A stretch of DNA of 64,000 nt from Haliea sp. (GTDB lineage: Bacteria; Pseudomonadota; Gammaproteobacteria; Pseudomonadales; Halieaceae), in contig JADJAL010000014.1 in the NCBI GenBank assembly GCA_016704305.1, positions 1 to 64,000 on the forward strand. Reading direction: 5' to 3'. The position numbers and the translations under genes were made by a program. Each line of letters begins with the position of its first letter. The stretch's first letter is position 1. This document shows positions 45,387 through 53,205 of this stretch, piece after piece. The notes under the pieces were generated by a model. That model searched no databases. It worked only from the letters and a program-made list of their open reading frames with translations, and had not been told where the DNA came from.

Positions 45387-46274
45387 ATGAACCGCTCTTC
45401 TTCAACCCACCTACACCTGGGCTATACCCCGGCAGAGCTGGCCAGCAGCCCGTACGCCCAATTCTTCGATCCCGTGATGCAGCCACTGCCGGAGCATGTG
45501 CGCGAGGCGCTGGCTGTCGGCGCCGTGGCCCATGCGCTGCTGCCCCCCGTGTCGCGCGCAAGCGAGTTGCAGCGCAGCGGTTATGCCGCCGTGGAAACCG
45601 GCTATACCGTGTGTCCCGACGGCGCCGTGCACATCGCGGCCCTGACCCGGATGCCGGGAGTGACGCCGGCGATGTGGGACTGGTGGTTCGCCTGGCATGG
45701 CAGCGAGGCACAGCGCTACAAACTGTGGCACCCGGATGCGCATGTGCACGTCGGCTGGAAGGACGGCCAGGGCGAGCTGGACCACTACGTGGGCCGCGTA
45801 TCGCAGGTAGTGGAGTATGTCGGGGCGCAACTGCTGCGCGTCGAGGTAGGGTTTGTCACGCCCGGGACGCTGGGGTTGGACGAGGCCCAACTCAAATCCA
45901 GTGGTGAAACCGCAATCTGCGCCCGCCTCGGCATGACGGTGGGCGGCATTGCCGCCAAGAGCGGCTGGCTGCTGCACCACATACGCCCGGTGCAGGGCGG
46001 CGCGGAAATGCGGTCGCGCTTCTGGCTGGCCGGGCCCAATGTGCGCCTGATGGGCTGGGAGGGCGCCGCCGGTCGCTGGCTGGGCAACGTGGCGGGCAAG
46101 CTGCTGTCCCCTCCCCGGCACCAGGTCACCGAACTGCTGGTGCACGACGCGCAGGAAATGCAGCACCTGGCCGCCAGATTGCCGAATTTGTACGCCGCTT
46201 TTGGCCCGGGTGCAGCAGCGTCAACGGCGCGTGCAGGGGGGCGTGCAGGGGTGCATGGAGAGCCGCGCCCATGA
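45387..46274 (+). CDS. DAPG hydrolase (PhlG)-family protein
   Basis: 295 residues. WDWWFAWHGSEAQRYKLWHP followed by DAHVHVGW is the hallmark block of the PhlG/phloretin-hydrolase family, with further His/Glu ligands in LLHHIRPVQGGAEMRSRFW. Characterised members are zinc enzymes that cleave C-C bonds between an acyl group and a phenolic ring. Start 45387 follows GAGGTG and fits family N-termini (an upstream in-frame codon at 45324 does not). It overlaps the FAD oxidoreductase (ATGA), so the two act together, probably on an acylated aromatic compound. Confidence 0.8.
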   Translation: MNRSSSTHLHLGYTPAELASSPYAQFFDPVMQPLPEHVREALAVGAVAHALLPPVSRASELQRSGYAAVETGYTVCPDGAVHIAALTRMPGVTPAMWDWWFAWHGSEAQRYKLWHPDAHVHVGWKDGQGELDHYVGRVSQVVEYVGAQLLRVEVGFVTPGTLGLDEAQLKSSGETAICARLGMTVGGIAAKSGWLLHHIRPVQGGAEMRSRFWLAGPNVRLMGWEGAAGRWLGNVAGKLLSPPRHQVTELLVHDAQEMQHLAARLPNLYAAFGPGAAASTARAGGRAGVHGEPRP

Positions 46275-47623
46275 AGCGCCCGACAGGCACAGGACGCACA
46301 CTGGAGCGCGGCGCACCGGGCTTCGACGACGCCGTGCTCGGCACCAGTTTCAATGCGCGCGATCCCGGCCATCGGCCCCGCGTACTGGTGCAGGCGAACA
46401 CCGCGGCGGATGTCGTGGCGGCCGTGAACCGGGCGCGGCGCGACAACCTGACCATCAGCATCTGCTCCGGCGGCCACAGCTGGGCGCAGAATCATTTGCG
46501 CGACGGCAATCTGCTGCTGGACTTGTCGCGGCTCAACGCAATCGAAGTCGACACGGACAATCACGTGGCGCGCGTCGGTCCCGGCTGCTGGAGCGTGGAT
46601 CTGGACACGCGATTGAGACGGCACGGCCTTTTTTTCCCGGTCGCCCATGCGCCGGACGTGGGCCTCGGTGGTTTCCTGCTGCAGGGCGGCTTCGGCTGGA
46701 ACAGCCGACAGGTGGGCCTGGGCTGCGAGAATGTCGTGGGGCTGGACCTGGTGCTGGCCGACGGCTCGCAGGTGCATGCCAGCGAACAGGAAAATGCCGA
46801 CCTGTACTGGGCGGCGCGCGGCGCGGGACCGGGGTTTTTCGCCGTGGTGGTGCGCTATCACCTGAAGTTGCACGCACGGCCGCGCTTCTGCGGCATGCTG
46901 GCGCAGGTGTTCGCGATGCAACACCTGGAAGACGTATTTGCGTGGGCTGACGCGGTGGGCGCGCAGGTGAGCCGCAACGTGGAGTTCCAGTTGCTGCTGA
47001 CGCCCAGCGCGATGGGCATTTTCAAACCGGGTATCGAGGTGCTCGCACCGGTCATGGCAGACACCTGGCGCGAGGCGCGCGCCGCCGTCGCGTTCGTTAA
47101 ACACAACCCGCTGCGCCGCAAGGCCAGTTTCACGACGCCGCTGTTGCCGGCGTCGACCGCGCTGCTGTCATGGGCCGCATCGTTCACCCATTTCCCCGCG
47201 CGCATGCACTGGTGCGCCGACAATATCTGGACCAATGCGCCGATCGCGGATTTGCTGCCGGGTATTCGCGCGGTGGCCGACACGCTGCCCCCGGCGCCCA
47301 GCCATGCGCTCTGGTTGAACTGGTATCCGCCGGCGCGGCGCGACGACATGGCCTTCTCGCTGGAGGGCAATCGCTATTTCGCGGTGTACGGCGAATGGAA
47401 GCACGCCCGCGACGACGCGCGGTATGCCAACTGGGCGACCGAGCAGATGACGCGGATGTCCGCACACGGCCTCGGCAGCCAGCTCGCGGACGAGAACCTG
47501 GGGCGGCGTCCGGCGCACTTCATGGCACCGGCCAATCTGCAGCGGCTGGACAGCATTCGCGCCGCGCGCGATCCCGACAGGCGCTTCTGCAGCTGGATGG
47601 GGCGGCCGGACTTGCTGCAATAA
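46271..47623 (+). CDS. FAD-binding (BBE/VAO-type) oxidoreductase
   Basis: 450 residues. The FAD-binding PCMH domain has ICSGGHSWAQNHLRDGN, where the His in GGHSW is the usual covalent FAD site, plus LGGFLLQGGFGWNSRQVGLG and GCENVVGLDLVLADGS. The C-terminus (NLQRLDSIRAARDPDRRFCS) is the family's berberine-bridge-like tail. Such enzymes oxidise alcohols, amines or phenolic compounds with oxygen as acceptor. Translationally coupled to the PhlG-like gene. Intact. Confidence 0.85.
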   Translation: MKRPTGTGRTLERGAPGFDDAVLGTSFNARDPGHRPRVLVQANTAADVVAAVNRARRDNLTISICSGGHSWAQNHLRDGNLLLDLSRLNAIEVDTDNHVARVGPGCWSVDLDTRLRRHGLFFPVAHAPDVGLGGFLLQGGFGWNSRQVGLGCENVVGLDLVLADGSQVHASEQENADLYWAARGAGPGFFAVVVRYHLKLHARPRFCGMLAQVFAMQHLEDVFAWADAVGAQVSRNVEFQLLLTPSAMGIFKPGIEVLAPVMADTWREARAAVAFVKHNPLRRKASFTTPLLPASTALLSWAASFTHFPARMHWCADNIWTNAPIADLLPGIRAVADTLPPAPSHALWLNWYPPARRDDMAFSLEGNRYFAVYGEWKHARDDARYANWATEQMTRMSAHGLGSQLADENLGRRPAHFMAPANLQRLDSIRAARDPDRRFCSWMGRPDLLQ

Positions 47624-47653
47624 ACCGGGTGGCGATCAGGCGCGGGCAAGCCT

Positions 47654-47699
47654 GGGGACAGACCACATTAATGACCCGTCACTAACGTGGTCTGTCCCC
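47654..47699. repeat. GGGGACAGACC palindromic repeat, complete copy
   Basis: 46 bases between the FAD oxidoreductase and the antitoxin gene. The arms begin GGGGACAGACCACATTAATG and end with ACTAACGTGGTCTGTCCCC; two mismatches in the arms mark it as slightly decayed. Confidence 0.9.
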
Positions 47700-47774
47700 A
47701 GTCCCCTGGTTGAACACACATGCCCTGCCAGAATTGTCGCTGAAATCGATCAGATGGGTTAGCATAACCATACT

Positions 47775-47787
47775 GACCATTATGGTC
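47775..47787. promoter_or_regulatory. Candidate autoregulatory operator of the toxin-antitoxin genes
   Basis: GACCATTATGGTC is a perfect palindrome around a central T, 23 bases before the antitoxin ATG, within a CATACTGACCATTATGG context. Phd/YefM antitoxins bind such sites at their own promoters. Confidence 0.5.
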
Positions 47788-47809
47788 TGAGAAATAATGG
47801 AGAATACCC

Positions 47810-48100
47810 ATGATCACGGAAACCAGCGCCGTCACCTTTCGCCAAAATCTCGGTGAGATGCTGAATCGCGTCCAGTACCGGCAGGACAGCGTGATCATCA
47901 ATAAGGATGGCAAGCCAGTTGCCGCCCTGATTGATGCCCGCTTGTTCGAACGGATTCGCCGCATGCAGGACCGTTTCGAAGCGTTGTGCCAACGTATTGA
48001 GGCGGGATATTCGAGCGTGCCAGAACCCCAAGGGATGGAGGAAATCGAGGCTGCGGTGCAACTGGAACGCCAGATCAACGCCAAACCTGCTAATCCCTGA
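47810..48100 (+). CDS. Phd/YefM-type antitoxin
   Basis: 96 residues. ITETSAVTFRQNLGEMLNRV and QDSVIINKDGKPVAALID are the conserved DNA-binding fold of Phd/YefM antitoxins; the C-terminal helical part (PEPQGMEEIEAAVQLERQIN) should bind the toxin. It lies 12 bases before the PIN gene, the usual arrangement, and is preceded by a palindromic operator. Confidence 0.85.
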   Translation: MITETSAVTFRQNLGEMLNRVQYRQDSVIINKDGKPVAALIDARLFERIRRMQDRFEALCQRIEAGYSSVPEPQGMEEIEAAVQLERQINAKPANP

Positions 48101-48112
48101 TTCCGTTCGGCC

Positions 48113-48538
48113 ATGCCAAGAGTTGTCCTGGACACCAACGTGCTACTGTCGGGAATTGCGTATCCGGCGAGCATACCGGGCAAGATTCTGGCGCAGTGGC
48201 GCAACGGCTCCGTGGAAGTATTGTTGTCCGCTTACATTCTGGACGAGCTGCGAAGAGTTCTCCCGCGATTAGCGCACCGCCATGGCCTGACTGCAACCGA
48301 GATCAACGACCTGGTGGATGCGTTATCGATTCAGGCGGAGATCATCGAGCCACGCCCTGCGCAGGAGCCACGCCTGCGTGATACCGCAGACGAGCTCGTA
48401 CTGGATACCCTGCTTACCGCGTTACATACCTCAAGCTCGGATTATCTCATCACCGGGGACAAGGACCTGCTGGCCGTGGCAGATCACTACCCGATTCTGA
48501 CGCCAGCGCAATTCTGGTCGCGCCATGGTGGACCCTGA
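48113..48538 (+). CDS. PIN-domain ribonuclease toxin
   Basis: 141 residues. VVLDTNVLLSGIAYPA at the N-terminus and DYLITGDKDLLAVADHYPIL near the end place the acidic metal-binding residues of a PIN nuclease, with LDELRRVLPRL in between. This matches toxins of the COG1569 group paired with Phd-like antitoxins. Growth inhibition by RNA cleavage is expected when the antitoxin is lost. Both genes are intact. Confidence 0.85.
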   Translation: MPRVVLDTNVLLSGIAYPASIPGKILAQWRNGSVEVLLSAYILDELRRVLPRLAHRHGLTATEINDLVDALSIQAEIIEPRPAQEPRLRDTADELVLDTLLTALHTSSSDYLITGDKDLLAVADHYPILTPAQFWSRHGGP

Positions 48539-48599
48539 ATGTGTATGAATAGCTCCAAATTTGCCGCAAAGCGCGGCGTTGGGTCCAAGGAGAGTAGAT

Positions 48600-49381
48600 A
48601 TGATGAGTATCGCGTCAAGGGACGACACCAAAATCGCGTACGCACGCAGCGGTGACGGTCCCCCGCTTGTGCTGGTGCATGGCACTGCAGCGGACCACTC
48701 GCGCTGGACATCGGTTCTCGCAGCGCTTGAACAGCGCTTTACCGTATACGCCATGGATCGGCGTGGTCGTGGTGCCAGCGGCGACTCCGCTGACTACGCC
48801 ATTGCGCACGAGTTCGACGACGTGGCCGCGCTCGTGGACTCAATTGGCGAGCCGGTTGTCCTGCTGGGGCACTCCTACGGTGCGATCTGCTCACTTGAGG
48901 CGGCACTGCGCACGGATCGCGTGCGCAAGCTCGTGCTCTACGAACCGCCGATCCCTGTGGGCCTGCCTATACATCCGCCTGGCTCGATCGAGCCACTCCA
49001 GGCGCTTCTCGACAAGGGAGAAAAGGCCGGCGTGGTCACCACGTTCCTCACCGAGATCGTCCACATGCCTGAGTGCGAGTCACGGTGCTTCAGTCGCAGT
49101 CGAGCTGGAGTGGCCGCGTGGCAGCTGCGCAAACCATTCCGCGCGAGTTGCGGGCGGCCGAGGGCTATCGCTTCGATCCGGCACAGTTCAAGGCATTCAA
49201 GGTGCCCACATTGCTCCTGCTTGGCGGTGATAGCCCTGCGTTTTTCAAGGCGGCGATCGACGTGGTGCATGCTGCGCTGCCGTCGAGTCGGCTTGTTGTC
49301 CTTCCAGGGCAGCAGCACGTGGCCATGAACACGGCACCTGCCCTGTTCTTGAATGAAGTTCTGACATTCATTGCCAACTGA
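48600..49381 (+). CDS. Alpha/beta hydrolase, one frameshift
   Basis: About 260 residues. LVLVHGTAADHSRW is the oxyanion segment, GHSYGAICSLEAALR the nucleophile elbow and LVVLPGQQHVAMNTAP the catalytic His region. The frame shifts at about 49070, after VVTTFLTEIVHMPE, and the rest (IPRELRAAEGYRFDPAQFKA) continues in another frame to 49381. AAGGAGAG precedes the ATG at 48600. Family members are esterases or haloperoxidase-like enzymes; no specific substrate is suggested. Single gene. Confidence 0.75.
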
Positions 49382-49691
49382 ACCGGCGCGCCACCGTCGA
49401 TGCTCGCGTTGCCCGACAATGGGTTCCAATGGACGTACCCGCCTTGCGGGGCCGCTCCTGAACTTAGGCGTGTGTGCCGGGCATGTCAGTAGACCAGTCG
49501 GGTGAAAGTCCCGATAACAGGTAGCAGGTACTGGACTCGCAGATTGACTATATACATCGGGACGGCCAAACACCTTCGGACCATTTTCCGGTGACCGCCA
49601 TCCTGCAGTGAAAAGCCACAGTGATTTCCCTGCGCCTGCGGCAATTAGCTGGCGCGCTGCCGACATCAACGACTGCAGCCCGGCGGCTCCA
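49382..49691. other. 310-base noncoding region with a possible intron-like motif
   Basis: No gene is apparent. At about 49490-49525 the text GACCAGTCGGGTGAAAGTCC continues CGATAACAGGTAGCA, which resembles part of domain I of bacterial group II introns. No reverse transcriptase or other intron domain is found, so this would be a fragment at most. Confidence 0.25.
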
Positions 49692-50042
49692 TTACGCAAA
49701 CCTGCTCCTGAACATGAAATAGACGGCGCCGACCAGACAGATGCCCGCCCACAGATAGTCGAGTTTCAGCGGCTCCTTGAGGTACATCACCGAGAACGGC
49801 ACGAATACGGTCAGCGTAATCACTTCCTGCAGGATTTTGAGCTGCGCCACCGACAGCACTGTGAAACCGATCCGGTTTGCGGGAACCTGGAACAGGTACT
49901 CGAACAGCGCGATCCCCCAGCTCACCAGCGCGGCAATGATCCACGGCTTGTGATTGAGTTCCTTGAGATGCGCGTACCACGCAAAAGTCATGAACACGTT
50001 GCTACAAATCAGCAGGAGTATCGATGTCAGGACCGGATGCAT
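49692..50042 (-). CDS. DUF486 (DMT-superfamily-like) membrane protein
   Basis: 116 residues with four predicted membrane helices (LTSILLLICSNVFMTFAWY, WIIAALVSWGIALFEYLF, VITLTVFVPFSVMYL, WAGICLVGAVYFMF). The QLKILQEVITL stretch and length fit DUF486, a small four-helix family of unknown transport role. The start at 50042 gives MHPVLTSILLL. Last gene of a minus operon with amidohydrolase, BASS transporter and KARI-like gene. Intact. Confidence 0.8.
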   Translation of the reverse strand: MHPVLTSILLLICSNVFMTFAWYAHLKELNHKPWIIAALVSWGIALFEYLFQVPANRIGFTVLSVAQLKILQEVITLTVFVPFSVMYLKEPLKLDYLWAGICLVGAVYFMFRSRFA

Positions 50043-50082
50043 GCTTGGCTCCTCGTGTAAATTACGCCTCCAGGGCGCGCCG

Positions 50083-50919
50083 CTATTTAAACTCGCCGTG
50101 GCGCGGCTTGCGCTGCCCGAACAGCACTGCCTGTGCATTGTCGTACAGGTAATGTTCCAGTATCCCGGGCCGCAGGTCGAGTTCCTGCGCTTCGGCCAGG
50201 CAGCGGTCCATCGACAGCACCGGATGGTCGGACGCAAACATGATCTTGTGCTTGCCGCGCGTATTCATGTAATGCAGCAGTGATTCCGGCAGGTACTTCG
50301 GCGAATAGGCCGAGGTCATCATGTACAGGTTGCGGTATTTGATCATCAGCCTGATCGCCAGCTCCCACCACGGGTCGGCGCCGTGCTGCATGATCAGTTT
50401 CAGCTCGGGAAAGTGCAGGCACACCCGGTCCAGGTACATCGGATTCTGGCACTCACCCGGCACCGGCGGTCCCGGCAGGCCCGTGTTCACGCCCACCGGC
50501 ATGTCCATTTCCACGCACTTGGCATAGAGCGGGTAATAGATCGGGTCGTTCGGCGGCAGATCCAGCTCGAACGGCGTCACCCTGGCCATGATGACCGGGT
50601 AGTCGCGCGCGAGATCTTCCATCGCCCACAGTGCCTTCATGCCTTTTTTCAGCCGGGGTTGCGCGGCGAGATAAAAGCGGCCGGGGTATTTCGTGGTGAA
50701 GTCCAGCACGCGCTGTTCCGGGCGGTGGGGATCGACAGTGAGGAAGCACTTTTCCATGCCTATCCTGTCCATCCTCTCAATGAGTTCATCCGCCTCGATG
50801 TTGCGAAAAAAATCGTCGCCCGCCTTGAAGTATTCGTCCTTGACCTTTTGCATGAAGGGCGTATCCGCCATCGCGCCCATGCTGACATTCACCCACGGAT
50901 CTATTGCCTTGATTGCCAT
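50083..50919 (-). CDS. Amidohydrolase-family (TIM-barrel) protein
   Basis: 278 residues. KAIDPWVNVSMG at the N-terminus lacks the usual HxH; the rest has AQPRLKKGMKALWAMEDLAR, LKLIMQHGADPWWELAI and KIMFASDHPVLSMDR, consistent with amidohydrolase-2 proteins where metal ligands are reduced in number. This may mean a weakly bound metal or non-hydrolytic activity such as decarboxylation. It is 11 bases after the BASS gene and shares its strand with the KARI-like gene. Related in fold, but not closely, to the protein at 40345. Confidence 0.8.
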   Translation of the reverse strand: MAIKAIDPWVNVSMGAMADTPFMQKVKDEYFKAGDDFFRNIEADELIERMDRIGMEKCFLTVDPHRPEQRVLDFTTKYPGRFYLAAQPRLKKGMKALWAMEDLARDYPVIMARVTPFELDLPPNDPIYYPLYAKCVEMDMPVGVNTGLPGPPVPGECQNPMYLDRVCLHFPELKLIMQHGADPWWELAIRLMIKYRNLYMMTSAYSPKYLPESLLHYMNTRGKHKIMFASDHPVLSMDRCLAEAQELDLRPGILEHYLYDNAQAVLFGQRKPRHGEFK

Positions 50920-50930
50920 GCACCGCGCTC

Positions 50931-51869
50931 CTACTGTTTATTGGATAAAGATTCGCCGGCCCGCATGCGGCGATGGATGACCACCGGGATCAGCGTCATG
51001 AACATGCTCACGCCGCCGTACAACAGCGCCACAAACAACACACCGTCGCCGATTGGATCGAGCACCCCGGGCTGCGCCGGAAAAACCGTCGCCTTGACGG
51101 CAATGGCGAGCGAGATATTGCGAAACGTCGCCTCAACACTGATCGCCAGCGCATCGGGGGACGTCATGCGCATTGCTTTGGCAACCAACACGGCGCTCCC
51201 CTGCACCAACAGCGCGAAAATCACCAGTGTGACCACGCCGATGACGCCATAGGTGGTCGCATCAAGACGTCCACTCCCGGCCGACCCCACCACGATTCCC
51301 AGCACCAGCAGCAGGCTGAGGCGGATAACCCATTTGGCAAACTGCGCCGCGTAGTACGTGGTGGTGCGCGACTTCAGCCACATGCCCAGCATCAGCGGGA
51401 CGAGCAATGTCGCGAAGATGTCACGCGCTATGAGTCCCACTGGCATCGAGAAATCCTCGGGCAGGTACTGCGACACCAGCAGTTGCAGCAGCAGCGGTGT
51501 CGTGCCCAGCGCCGCCACCGTGGTGATGGACGTCAGCGCAATCGACAGCGCGATGTTGCCGCGGCCATACAGGGTCAGGATATTGGTCAGGGTGCCGCCG
51601 GGCACGGCGGCGACGAAGACCAGCCCGACCGCAAGACCAATGGGAATCGGCATCCATTCGCCGAGCGCGAACGCAATCAGAGGCACCAACGCCCACTGGA
51701 AGACAAATCCCACCGCCAGGCCTTTCGGGTTCTTGATTTCCAACAGGAAGTCGTTCGGCGCCAGCAACGCGCCCATGCCCAGCATTGCCAGGAACAACTG
51801 GGAGGATGCGAGCGGATACTCGTAGTCGGCGTAGTTATTGAAAAAGTGCTGGAACGCGTCAATCAACAT
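50931..51869 (-). CDS. Bile acid:sodium symporter (BASS) family transporter
   Basis: 312 residues with about nine hydrophobic helices. VAAVPGGTLTNILTLYGRGN corresponds to the first sodium-site signature, and ISVEATFRNISLAIAV to the second (ExxxxN type). It is divergent from the BASS protein at 43666. Gene order KARI-like, BASS, amidohydrolase suggests that it imports the organic anion that those enzymes use. Intact. Confidence 0.85.
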   Translation of the reverse strand: MLIDAFQHFFNNYADYEYPLASSQLFLAMLGMGALLAPNDFLLEIKNPKGLAVGFVFQWALVPLIAFALGEWMPIPIGLAVGLVFVAAVPGGTLTNILTLYGRGNIALSIALTSITTVAALGTTPLLLQLLVSQYLPEDFSMPVGLIARDIFATLLVPLMLGMWLKSRTTTYYAAQFAKWVIRLSLLLVLGIVVGSAGSGRLDATTYGVIGVVTLVIFALLVQGSAVLVAKAMRMTSPDALAISVEATFRNISLAIAVKATVFPAQPGVLDPIGDGVLFVALLYGGVSMFMTLIPVVIHRRMRAGESLSNKQ

Positions 51870-51950
51870 GGCAATAAAACCCTGGCCTGATGGTTCGCGA
51901 AGATTGTACTGCGCGAGGCTTGCCGTATACGGGGTTGTGGTTTCACAAGC

Positions 51951-52922
51951 CTAGGATTTCGCACCGGGTCCCAGTTTAGTCATCAGGTCGTGTTCCATCG
52001 CGCGCACGCCCGCGCCCGCATGCTGCTCCTTCAACGCGGCCAGCGTGGGATAACCTTTTGCGGCCTCGGCATCCCACTCGTCGGCGAATTGACCGGAGTC
52101 GATATGGCGGACAATGTCGCGCATCACCGCCGACAGATCCAGCGCATCGTAGCGCCCGCGACGCGATAACTGCCCGTACTGGCTGGCCGGTGAATGGTGC
52201 TCCAGCTGCGCGACAAAGCCTTCCGTGCGCAGCAGGCCGTAGTTGCGCTCGACCTCGCCGGACAGGAACAACTCCGTCAACACCGCCTCCAGCGGAATGC
52301 CGTGCTCCAGCATGGTGACGACGAACGCGCTGTTGACATGCGTCAGCGCCGGCGAGAGCACCTGCTCGACCGCCAGGTCGAGCAGCGCTTCCTGGTGTGG
52401 CGAAAGTTCGATGGCGCCCTCGCGCAGCCCGCCCAGCGCGCGCGCGACAGCCAGCGTGCGCTGCAGCGCGGTACCCGTTTGATCGCGTTCGATGCCGAGC
52501 GCAGTGATGAAGCCCGCCCCTTCAACAAAGCATTTGCGCACTTCCGGGCCCAACATGCGCGGCGCGATCATCGCCTGGTCACCTGCCGGGCTGAAGCGTT
52601 TGAAAGCATAGGAATAGCCGCTGGCTACGATGGTGAGCTGGCCCTCGCTGCGCTGCAGCCCCAATTGCGGAATTACGTCGTCCGGCACGAGGATGCAGAC
52701 GATATCGGCATCCTGCGCATCGCGGATGTCGCCGGTGGTGAAGCCGTCCTGCTCTGCCTGCGCCCGGGTGGCGTCGTTGCGCACGCACACGCGGGGATTG
52801 ACGCCGGAATCGCGCAGATTGAGTGCCCACGGCCGACCCTGGTTGCCGTATCCGACAATCGCGACGGTCTGGCCTGCGATGGCGGCGGGGTCGGCGTCCT
52901 TTTCGTAGTAAAACTTTGTCAT
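51951..52922 (-). CDS. Ketol-acid reductoisomerase-like oxidoreductase, divergent
   Basis: 323 residues. The N-terminal Rossmann part, AGQTVAIVGYGNQGRPWALN and DIVCILVPDDVIP, and MIAPRMLGPEVRKCFVEGAG plainly belong to the IlvC family. The knotted C-terminal domain is different: where IlvC has metal-binding Asp/Glu in an ETTFxEExExDLFGEQ block, this protein has IELSPHQEALLDLAVEQ, with one Glu and one Asp kept. So it may not make branched-chain amino acids. Its operon with transporter and amidohydrolase points to a catabolic reductase or isomerase. First gene of that operon. Confidence 0.75.
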   Translation of the reverse strand: MTKFYYEKDADPAAIAGQTVAIVGYGNQGRPWALNLRDSGVNPRVCVRNDATRAQAEQDGFTTGDIRDAQDADIVCILVPDDVIPQLGLQRSEGQLTIVASGYSYAFKRFSPAGDQAMIAPRMLGPEVRKCFVEGAGFITALGIERDQTGTALQRTLAVARALGGLREGAIELSPHQEALLDLAVEQVLSPALTHVNSAFVVTMLEHGIPLEAVLTELFLSGEVERNYGLLRTEGFVAQLEHHSPASQYGQLSRRGRYDALDLSAVMRDIVRHIDSGQFADEWDAEAAKGYPTLAALKEQHAGAGVRAMEHDLMTKLGPGAKS

Positions 52923-53205
52923 GCTTTGTCATGCGCTATTGGCTCGGCTATTCGCTCGACATGTGCTGACCGGCGCGAATGGCGGCGAGATCATGCCACG
53001 GCTTCGTCTGGCGATTTAGTCTGGCAAGTTAGTCTGGCTCGCTGGCCAGTCCAGTTGGTCAGGCGAATTATCATAAGGCAATTGTCTTGCGTAAAGAAGC
53101 CGTGGCATGCCCCCATTGTCTCGGGCACTGGGTTGCACAAGCGATGCCGGTGTATATCATAGCCCGACCGCGTGCCCTGCACTCCCCACCGGAAAGAAGT
53201 CATCG
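52923..53205. other. Divergent intergenic region
   Basis: 283 bases between the KARI-like gene and the cytochrome fusion gene. Short direct repeats of GTCTGGC-type text appear near 53005-53035. GGAAAGAAG at about 53191 is the ribosome binding site for the ATG at 53206. No clear promoter could be picked. Confidence 0.35.
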
